Shown here: positions 21,401 through 29,812 of the stretch, piece after piece
Numbering within the stretch: position 1 is the first letter of the stretch
How the letters are laid out: each line of letters opens with the position of its first letter
Origin: Takakia lepidozioides
Taxonomy: Eukaryota > Streptophyta > Takakiopsida > Takakiales > Takakiaceae
Direction: 5' to 3'
DNA: 64,000 bases
Assembly: GCA_030704615.1 (NCBI GenBank)
Contig: CM060732.1
Coordinates: 44,063,053-44,127,052, forward strand
The notes under the pieces: generated by a model
What the model was told of the DNA's origin: nothing
Seen by the model: only the letters and a program-made list of their open reading frames with translations
The model's database searches: none
Position numbers and translations under genes: made by a program

Positions 21401-22240
21401 TGCTCAGCATATCATGTAATCATGGCATTCCATGAGACCACATCTCGTTCAGGCATTTTGTTGCATCTTTTCCGCTCCCACATTTGGCGTCAAGAAGGCT
21501 GTTCTCCACTTTAATATCCTGCAATCATTGCACTCCATGAGGGCTTCACCACTTCCCCCATCATTTGTTCATAGGTCTCCAAAGCCTCCATCCCGTGCCC
21601 CTGCTCTGCATACCCTGCAAGCATAGCGTTCCACGACACCACATTTCTTTCAACCACAGTGTTGAAAACTCCCTTCGCATCCTCGATCCACCCACATTTG
21701 GCATATGTCCATCAGGGCAGTGTTCAGGATGAATCTGGTGCAATTCCAGCTTTGACGATGTCACCACGGACCTCTTTCCCATTTTCCAAGGCTCCCAGGT
21801 TTGCACACGCATTGCAACCTTGGTACAATTCCAGCTTTGATGATGTCACCATGGACCTCTTTCCCCTTTTCCAGAGCTCCCCGGCTTGCACACGCATTGC
21901 AAAACACAAATGAACGTGATGTGGTTGGGCTTCACCCCTTGATGCATCATTTGCTCAAAGGTCTCCAAAGCATTCCTACCATACCCGTGCTTGGTAAATC
22001 CTGCCAACATTATGTTCGACATGATCAAACATCGTTGAGGCATTATGTTGAACATTTGGTCAGCATCACCACATCTCATTCCGCCATATTGTCTAACACT
22101 CCCTTTGCATGCTCGACACTCCCACATTTGGCATACATGTCCACCAGGGTATTGTTTAGGATCACATCTGGTACGATTCCAGCTCTGACGATGTCGCCAT
22201 GCACCTCTTTGCCCAGAAATGCCAGAAGAGGTATTGTGGA
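21400..22240 (-). pseudogene. Degenerate PPR repeats, minus strand
   Basis: Several partial L/S repeats in shifting frames (GFTKHGYGRNALETFEQMM, GVKPNHITFICVL, MPQRCLIMSNIMLAG). A short internal duplication (about 21720-21790 versus 21820-21890) repeats the GDIVKAG-type stretch. The top end is in frame with the OSB-like piece upstream (22421), giving a 191-codon chimeric frame. Confidence 0.65.
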
Positions 22241-22750
22241 CTCCCTCTCTTGATCCTCTTCCAGAGGTTGTGGTCATGGTTGAAGTGCCTGATTTTATCA
22301 ACTGTGCCGCTGTAGCTGTTGCCTTTAGTTGACCATCTACCCATGCAGGTTTCTTGTAGCTATTGATCCACAGGGAATCATATGTAATCTTGTGCTTGAA
22401 ATCTGGCCCTCTTGGATGCACACTCTACCCCTGCTCCTTCAGCTATCCATGCCTCTGCACAAATCATGCATTCATCCTTGCCTTGCTGCTAACAATAACA
22501 GCCTAGATTTGTTCTAGGAAACACCCAACTCAGCTTATCACACTAGTTCCTATGCTCATTGCGTCTGCTACTCACTGTAATCCAACATGCATCCACCTTT
22601 TTGCCTCGATTGTCCCACCATTGACTGGGGTCAGAAAAGTATTCTTTCCACAGCTTCTCCTCGTCTCTCTTACCTGTTTCTGGATACTTTGGCAGTATCA
22701 TGTCAAAGTCACTCCAACTATCAAAGGTTCGCTCAACCAGCTAACTTGCA
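22240..22750 (-). pseudogene. OSB-like exons with intron remnant, minus strand
   Basis: Near 22421-22310 the frame reads HPRGPDFKHKITYDSLWINS then KKPAWVDGQL, a well-kept PDF motif (PDFKHK, LW). Near 22600-22680 the W-rich exon reads EYFSDPSQWWDNRGK-like. Between them lies the shared intron-like stretch. It is cut at 22745 by the CCGGGGGGTGCACC element. Confidence 0.65.
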
Positions 22751-22860
22751 GAATTCCCCGGGGGGTGCACCAAGGGTTAATGTACCTATCACATGCGTGA
22801 ACAGAAGGGGGTTAATTAAATACCCCCACATACAGACTATGTATATTGAAAGGGTCTGAA
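22751..22860. repeat. Element starting CCCGGGGGGTGCACC, copy 2
   Basis: Matches 15646-15730 over the first about 80 bp. It directly follows GCAGAATTC of an OSB unit. Its right-hand extent is unclear. Confidence 0.45.
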
Positions 22861-22868
22861 AAAATCCT

Positions 22869-22892
22869 TATATATATATATATATATATATT
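22869..22892. repeat. (TA)n microsatellite
   Basis: An uninterrupted TA run of about 12 units. Confidence 0.9.
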
Positions 22893-22911
22893 TGAGCATA
22901 AGTTACATATT

Positions 22912-22990
22912 TGGGTGTATAGCATACTGGTAAGGTCTCTAATTACGTGTCGCGACATCGCGTGCTCAAGCACCTTCTGCGTCTTTTTTT
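22912..22990 (+). mobile_element. Possible tRNA-derived SINE head
   Basis: TAGCATACTGG fits the RNA polymerase III box A of tRNAs. About 50 bases on, GTGCTCAAGCACC resembles a box B within a small stem. A T-run follows (22985-22991). A full cloverleaf cannot be drawn and the box B is imperfect, so a SINE head is more likely than a tRNA gene. Confidence 0.35.
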
Positions 22991-23074
22991 GTGCGTCGTT
23001 TCTCTTTTCCGCCTCACTCGCTAAGCCCTATCTTCCGCTGGGCTGCGCGCTCTCACCTTGCTGTGCGCTTCTTC

Positions 23075-23426
23075 CTCATGTTTACCAGGTTCTTGGGAGG
23101 TCTTAGCAGGCCGTGTGTCAATCAGCGTCTGCTTAGCTGCACCGTGGTGGAGGCATGTTGGTTCTCACAGAGCCATCCGATAGTACCTGACTATAGACAC
23201 AAGCAGCACACACAAGAGGTCCTTTTGGATTGATGGTCGATCAAATCCTCCATGGGTCATGACACAAGGTCAAGGACAATGTGGTGAGTGCATCTTCTTC
23301 TTCAACCTATTTCTGCCTGTTTTACCCTCTCATCAGATTCGGCCTTGAGATGCGTATTGAAGTCTGTAAATTAGCTTGCTGGGTGGATCCGTGGTGGTTA
23401 GGAGTGACTTTGACAAGTTACTGCTG
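23075..23426 (+). pseudogene. OSB-like PDF-motif fragment, plus-strand copy 2
   Basis: A direct duplicate of 13135-13412 (PDYRHKQHTQEVLLD, then a stop and frame change before NPPWV), extended by TTTGACAAGTTACTGC. It joins PPR E-region codons without a break at about 23427. Confidence 0.6.
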
Positions 23427-23585
23427 CCAGATGCTCTGGTTTGGGGGACCTTGCTTGCTGCTGCCAGAATTCATGGGGATGTGGAGGTAGCAGAATATGC
23501 AGCAAAATCTCTTCTCAAGTGCGATCCCAACCACCATGCAACTTATGTGCTGTTATCCAACATCTACGACGCATCTGGCAGGTGA
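23427..23585 (+). pseudogene. PPR E-region fragment
   Basis: The frame reads PDALVWGTLLAAARIHGDVE, VAEYAAKSLLKCDPNHH and ATYVLLSNIYDASGR, the conserved E/E+ start after the last PPR of DYW proteins. It is preceded directly by OSB-like sequence and followed by an unrelated PPR repeat, so its position is scrambled. Confidence 0.7.
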
Positions 23586-24218
23586 CAATATGACACAACA
23601 TGATGTGGTTTCATGGAGGACCATGATTGCAGCATATGCTCCGTATGAGTATGGCACGGAGGCTGTTGAGATGTATGAACAAATGCAAAATAAAGGGCTA
23701 ACGCCCAACAATGTTACATTCACTTGTGTTCTCAATGCATGGCCAGCCTAGGAGCCTTGGAGAAAGGCAAAGATGTCCATGCTGACATCATTAAATCTGG
23801 AATTGCATGCTACATAAGGAGACTACGCTTGTGGACACGTATGCAAAATGTGGGAGCATAAATGATGCGCGTCCAGCTTTTGACAATTGGCTAAACGAGA
23901 GATAGTATCATGGAACACCATGATCGCAGGGTGTGCTCAACATGGATGTGGCAAGGAGGCTTTCGAGATATACGAGAGATTGCAGCAAGACAGGATGGAG
24001 GCTTTGGAGACCTATGAGCAAATGATGGGGGAAGTGGTGAAGCCCGACCACATCACGTTTGTGTGCGTTTGCAGTGCATATGCAAGCCTGGCAGCCCTGG
24101 AAAAGGGCATGGGTGCATCGCCAAAGCTGGAATTGTACCAGATGTGGTTCTGAACAATACCCTCGTGGACATGTATGCCAGATGTGGAATGCGATGATCG
24201 CAGGATATGCCCAGCAAC
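23586..24218 (+). pseudogene. PPR repeats, plus strand
   Basis: Reads HDVVSWRTMIAAYAPYEYGT, VEMYEQMQNKGLTPNNVTF, then after frame changes EIVSWNTMIAGCAQHGCGKE, MEALETYEQMMGEVVKPDH and SAYASLAALEKG. At least three frame breaks. The last unit is close to the 13.9-15.1 kb array. Confidence 0.7.
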
Positions 24219-24593
24219 AGGGTGCACACCTTCGTTGTAGATGACAAGTTGCATTCCAGAATTAAGGAATCCATGCTAAGCTGAGAAGATTGTATGGGAA
24301 GATGAGGAGGCGGGGTATGTGCCTGACAGGTGCTTTGTATTGCATGATGTGGGGAGAAGGAAAATGAATTTTCTCTTTGCCACCACAGTGAGAAGCTGGC
24401 CATTGGTTTTGGGCTGATCAGCATTACCCCTAGGACGCCTCTCCGTCTCATCAAGAATCTTGGAGTGTGTGGTGACTGCCACACCTCCACCAAATTCATC
24501 TCAAAGATTGTTGGCCGAGCAATTGTTGTACGGGACGCTAACCGCTTTCACCACTTTGAAGATGAGATTTGTTCTTGTGGTGATTATTGGTGA
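24219..24593 (+). pseudogene. DYW deaminase domain, nearly complete with small frameshifts
   Basis: Starts VHTFVVDDKLHSRIKE, continues KLRRLYGKMRRRG and [12 protein letters not shown], then [33 protein letters not shown] and [16 protein letters not shown] with a stop at 24591-24593. The HxSE and CGDCH motifs that hold the catalytic zinc of this cytidine deaminase-like domain are intact, and the protein ends in the canonical tripeptide. Two one-base frame changes (about 24313 and 24350) and a scrambled upstream region make the copy non-functional as it stands. DYW domains perform C-to-U editing in organelles. Confidence 0.85.
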
Positions 24594-25351
24594 AAGGATG
24601 TCTTCTTGCCAACATGCGAGTGTCTTGCTTCATTCATTGATCTATGAGCTACTCACACCATCCACCATTTCCCGAAAGTATTGACCATGATGTACTGTTG
24701 AGTGCATTTCCTGTGCCATAAATCCACAGGAAATGATAGTGGGTCTATCCGACACAGGTGGGAAGTCAGCCCATAATTGCACTTGACTGAAGGGGTGATT
24801 TTTTACTGATTGTGGTGACGGTGGATGGAAATCAGAGTGTTGTCCTAATTTTTGGTTTGGGTGGTGGAGCTTCTCCAAAGCTTCAAGATGGAAGTGAATA
24901 CGAATTTTAATGAGCTTGATGAGAGGGGCAGCCCTGTGCACAAGTTTGTTTAGCATCTTAAATTTGGATGTGTTTGTTTCTCGTGGTGTGGCTTTGGATG
25001 GAGCCCTCGATGAACTTGCATGAATATTGTCAAAAGCTAGCCTTAACGCACCAAACATGGTGGATGCTTGAAAGTTCATACAGTGAATGTAAGGGTATTT
25101 GAGTATGTTGTTATTGATTGATGCGGCTTGTGTTAATTGAACATTGAAATGCAGATCCGCCATTTTTCTTCCAGAAAAAAACAAAAGAGGGGATCTCTTC
25201 ATGTACCACCGAGGGGATGACCCAGCCTTTTTTTTGTGAAAAATTGAACATAGTTCTCAGAATTCGTCGCTAGTAGTGCGGAGCAACGCGAAGCCCTAGT
25301 GTATATATATACTTGGACTGCTTTTGTGATACGTAGATGTATTGTAGATTT
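24594..25351. other. No recognisable gene
   Basis: A 186-codon minus-strand frame (24642-25202) is present, but its composition resembles no family and it lacks splice or promoter context, so it is not called. Confidence 0.4.
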
Positions 25352-25430
25352 GTTGGTTAGTGTGCAGTGTCTTAGAAATGTTATAATGTGGAGGTCCTAG
25401 GTTCAAATATGCATTGCCTAATATATGTAG
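25352..25430 (+). mobile_element. Possible tRNA-derived SINE head
   Basis: TTGGTTAGTGTGCAG followed about 45 bases later by TAGGTTCAAATATGC resembles the box A and box B arrangement of tRNA-derived SINEs. No terminal duplication is identified. Confidence 0.3.
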
Positions 25431-25555
25431 AACAATGCATGAACTGCCATTGGACAAAATCGGAGTCAATGGTCAACTAGTTTTTGAAATTCAAAATTTA
25501 AATTTAAATTCAAATTCCAAAATTTCCCACCTAAATTCAAATGAACCCCTCTACT

Positions 25556-25737
25556 GTGACGTTTGGGGGTCGCATTTACGACCCCCGGACGTCCCTAATA
25601 GCGACGTCGCTGCACTTCCCGACGTCGCAAAATGCCCTTGGCGCGCCCCGAGCCCCGTAGAGTATTTCCCGTCGCTAATCGCGGCGGTTGGGGTCGTTGG
25701 TGGCATCGCTAACCCCCCCCCCCCCCCCCCCCCCCCA
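25556..25737. mobile_element. GC-rich element with CGACGTCGC words, ending in a C-run
   Basis: GCGACGTCGC and CGACGTCGCAA words crowd this stretch, and it ends GGCATCGCTAACC into a C-run of about 28. The inverse of that end (G-run, GGTTAGCGATGCC) matches the start of the CACTA-like element at 11309. The 5' end is not defined. Length of the C-run is likely unreliable. Confidence 0.45.
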
Positions 25738-25917
25738 CAAACGTTATTAGTGTTTATAGGGGGCACCAACATTGATGTAATCCTTACAGCTGGACCCTGT
25801 ACAATGAAACTTGGCCTTTGGCAATAACATCCACCGATTCTTCTTCTAACACACCAAAAGGTTATAGGGCTCTGTTTGATTCCAAAACCACTTGACGCAA
25901 AATGGAATGACAAATGG

Positions 25918-27170
25918 GGGCACGAGGGCTTTAGAGATGAAAACTGGAAAGATATCTGGTCATTGGTCACTCATTGGTATGGGAAAATCAGTGCATTTCT
26001 CTGGCAGCTAGTTGCCAATAGAGTTCTAAAGGTTGGCCAATTCTGAACTTCAGGGAAGCCTTCTTGTGTCAATGTTGCTCGATTAGCACAATTGAATCCT
26101 TGGAACACTGTTTCCTTCATTGTTTGGCCCCTCGAGCGAACTAGCTCAAAGTTTCTACAGCACCTGGGATGCTATGTCATTCTCCTCTGTGGCTATTCTC
26201 CTCAACTATAACCAGAGGAGTAAAACAAAAGCCTCTGACTGCCTTTGAGACTCTTAGGAGTTTCATTCTGTGGAACATATGGAAGAGCCGAAGTGCTTGG
26301 GCCATCAACAACGAGAATACGCCCTGCCTTTGAGACTCTAGGAGCTCTGGGCCATCATACAACGAGAATCTCATTTGGTTTTTTCCGATCTTACTATTAC
26401 CGCTAAGAAGGCTTGGGCATTTTTGTGTGCAGAGGTCGCCAGGAAGCCAAAGCGCCGACCTACCCTCCTCTCTGCCTTCTAAGCCACATGGGGGAAGCAT
26501 GGGGTAGCTGCTTTTATGATCTCACATGTGTTTGGGCGGACAAAATCCCCTCTTGTTGGCAGGGACACAGGGCCAACCTCTTCAGGGTCCCCTGAGTTTG
26601 ATCGCTCATATATCAACTAGAGGCACATCAGGCCTCACTTGGCAACTAGGCTGCACTTCCACATATAGTCTTCCTCTTCTTCTTTCTGTGCTTTAATTCT
26701 TGCAATCATGCTACCTCTCCCATGCTTCCTTGCTCTGACTCTGCTCTCCCATTCACAAGTCGCTTCTGTAGGATCTCAGTTCCTCTGTTTTGTCCGCTTG
26801 GTTCTCCTGCCCCATTGGGGGTTCATCCTGGGATGCTAGGCCATTGAGATCTTTCGCCTCTCAAGGGTTTTTTCGTCGTCCAGGCCTGCCTCAACAGAAC
26901 AATTATTGCTCTCTCTCGTGGTGCTACTCTCTGTAGCACCCCTGTCCAGCAGCGCAAGTATTGCTAAAGTCTTCGGGCCTCTTGATGTTCAAATGGTCGT
27001 GGCACCATTGTTACTGTTCCAGAGTTAATCAGCATGGTCTACCATGAGACAAGCCTTATGGCCGCCTACGGGCACTCAAGGGTTTTAATTTTTTCCCTTA
27101 TTAATGCGAATAAAGTTTCAAGGGCTTCTTCCCCTTTTCTCAAAAAAAAAAAAAAAAAAAAAAAAAAAAA
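25918..27170 (+). mobile_element. 5'-truncated LINE, ORF2 C-terminus to poly-A
   Basis: The translation reads DENWKDIWSLVTHWYGKISA FLWQLVANRVLKVGQ (split here), then CQCCSISTIESLEHCFLHCL in a shifted frame. This is the C-x2-C ... E-H-x3-H-C zinc-binding domain of LINE ORF2, with one frame change and a stop. A further frame reads TLRSFILWNIWKSRSAW. The element runs to AATAAAG at 27108 and a run of 30 A at 27141-27170, a typical LINE 3' end. It ends against repeat family R1 copy C. Confidence 0.7.
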
Positions 27171-27196
27171 CGATGTAAGTTTCAATGTGGTGAACT

Positions 27197-27400
27197 TTGG
27201 TGGGACTTTGGTGTGGCAATGGTGTTGACGCGCTTTGCATGAATCTGTGCCAGTACATGCTTTGTCATGACAGTGACAAAAAAATAATTGAAATTCAGTA
27301 TCCCCCACACCATAGATCCAAAAATCATGAAACCACCTTGATGTGCCCCCACTCATTGACAGCTTTCAAGAACACCGGCGCAAGCATTGCGTTTTGGGAA
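27197..27400 (-). repeat. Dispersed repeat family R1, copy C
   Basis: The minus strand aligns with copies A and B: TCAATGAGTGGGGG, TCATGATTTTTGGA, GTGTGGGGGATACTGAATTT. The best frame reads WFHDFWIYGVGDTEFQLFF. It is interrupted or bounded on the left by the LINE poly-A tail. Confidence 0.6.
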
Positions 27401-29318
27401 AATCTCAACATAACAAACAAAACAAAACGAAACAAACAAACTACCTTGCTCAAAATGTTGATATTACTAAATGATCTCTTCATTTATCACATTCATTAGA
27501 TATGAAAGGTTGTTGTTGAATGTTGATGGATAAAATAATAATATTGATCTACTACTTCGTACTCACTATATATGTACACTATAATTTACTTTTCCTCCCG
27601 AAGGAATCCCTTTTTTTCATTGCAATGGATCAAGTGTTTGTTGGAACCAATGTTCAATGAGTGCCAAGAAATAATTAGCTATAATAGTAATTACAGGTGT
27701 GAGATTGTCTTTAAGAAGAATATATTGGAGAAGATTAAATTCTTAGCTTTTAACCTCACCAGAGAAAGTCAACAAATCACAGTCTTTCATTCAAACCTCT
27801 TGAGCAAAATAACTTTCCACTTATATAAAACAACTAATGGCATCGAGCTGATAATTTTCTAGTTACATCCACATTGGATTCAAGCTAGGTTAGCCCCAGC
27901 TATGTTAGCTGTTAAACATAGTTGCTGGCTCCATTCCTCTCACCTATATTGCGGACAGGCACATAGCCAATAAACTAGGTGAAGGTTAAAGCCATGCTCT
28001 ATTTGGCCCTACTCTTGGGGCGGAGTTAGTTTCTAGTCTCTACGACTCTGTACTCCATTTAGGTTAATGGAGGAGATACAATGTGTTCATTGTAAATACA
28101 GTCTACTGTCTACTCTCTATATATATGTGTTACTTCTCTGGAAAATGTAACACATATAGATATACAAAAAATTCATAACAGATATCAAATAAGAATCTTC
28201 CAAAAATCACACTTCAAAAAGGAACACTTGGAGAGAGCTTGAGAACCAGAATTTAACACAAGTTTAAAGAGTTTTAATGATCCCCATGTTATATAAAATT
28301 ACAGAGCTGAAGGTTTAATTGATATGTGTCAGGACCTCAGACCAAGTTGGTCTTATTATTGCACAACTATACATATATGCATTTGAACACTTATTAAGGG
28401 TGAGAAAACACACTCTGTAAACAAGCCTCAAACCGCAATAGGCTCTTTTGCTTTGGCAAAACATAAGAGGAAGATAAGACTAGGGAGCATGACTCAGCAC
28501 AACACACCAATCGGAGCCTTGACACAGTGTAAGGTCCTTTTGACCAAATTTTCTCCATTGACTTCAATATGATGCAAAGTCTCTCTCTACAAGAGAGCCA
28601 ACAAACTTTAAGCAAATAAACTTCATGTAAAATCTTCAGGAGTAAGAAAAAAAGATAACAGATGAAAGAGGGTTTAACACATATGGTGGAGAGAACATTT
28701 ATGGAGGGGAGAGTGTAGAAGGTGCTATTTCAGATTGTCACGAGGTCCATATCAACGGGACGTCTAATTTTGTAGAGACACGGGAAGCATGTCAGAAATG
28801 TCAGAAATATCTCCCTTACTCTCAACGGAACGGGCACCGTTGGGGGTGTCTGTCTGGTGGGCAACACATGAAAGGAGAGGCAAACAAACATACGGTACAC
28901 ACGTACTACCTCTATACCTTGGCAAATGTACTGTGTGCAGTACTATTCCATTTTCCAACAGGCTGAGCTAGAATCGTTCTCATTCTATCTACCACACAAA
29001 CCCACTTTTGGCAGGCCCCATCTCATCAATTAATACCTCGTGATCTTTCGTGACCAAGATGGTGATGGGACCCAAGATCCGTATGGACCTTGGAACTCGT
29101 TATGACAGGAACAGTACTTTGGACCAGTTGAAGGATTCGATCAAACTTGTATAGTCGAGGAGAGGAGTGTCAGGTTTCACTGGATTTGCAAGGCTGCACA
29201 AGATGTTGAGGGCAGAGGTGATCAGCAGGCCCATATGGAGGGCGTCCTGCAACACAATCTAGACACCCACCCGCGGATACGGGCTGCACGCGTGCTCCAA
29301 CTCATTGCCCAGAGTAGG
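27401..29318. other. No recognisable gene
   Basis: AT-rich DNA with only short frames. The stretch at about 27950-28150 has the feel of a transposon border, but no paired terminal repeat is found. Confidence 0.4.
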
Positions 29319-29812
29319 TGTCAGGCCCAACAGTGTTCATGCTTCCGTTTCGTATTAAGTACTATGCCTAGGCCTTTCTATGCAGTTTGGGACAGTAGGA
29401 AGCACAGTTGTTTCAACACTGTTGGGCTGGTGAAGGCAGGCTGGAAAGTGTGAAAATGAATGCTGTCATTAAAAACGAGAGCAGACACAGGTGTGCACGT
29501 GGGGCCATGTGAGGCTGGCCCCACCCTACTGTTGCGTACCAGCTCTGCGGCCGGCCGCCCCCACCTCTCTCTTCTTTTTTTCTCCTATCAGTTTGCTAGA
29601 CTGTTCCCGTAGCTTTGCTTGCAGCTGCAGATTAGATTAGGGCAGTGTCGAAGGTTACTCCCTCGCGAACGGGCCATTGTCTTGTAAGCATCTACTGCCC
29701 CTTTTAGAAATAATAGAGTATCTAGCTACCCTGTCAAACATTAGTTGCTGCCTTAGAGCAACCCCTGCAGTCTTTGAGAAATACCTGACTCAGTAACTAA
29801 TTAACCCTGACA
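29319..29812. repeat. Possible solo-LTR-like segment (TGTCAGG...CCTGACA)
   Basis: The 494-bp stretch starts TGTCAGG and ends CCTGACA, a perfect 7-bp inverted terminus of the TG...CA type. Inside its left part is a foldback (GCCCAACAGTGTT at 29326 and its inverse near 29416). No matching 5-bp target duplication is visible, so this is suggestive only. Confidence 0.3.

Noticed and set aside
15640-22770. GAATTC next to CCCGGG at both element borders, looking like a cloning polylinker
   Set aside because: The surrounding bases do not continue as vector sequence and the flanks are genomic OSB repeats; coincidence of restriction-like words is more likely.
24642-25202. 186-codon minus-strand ORF
   Set aside because: No recognisable domain, no splice or promoter context, composition not clearly coding.
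25709-27170. Homopolymer runs (C at 25709, A at 27141) as regulatory features
   Set aside because: The A-run is the LINE tail and the C-run is part of a GC-rich element; lengths are prone to sequencing error.
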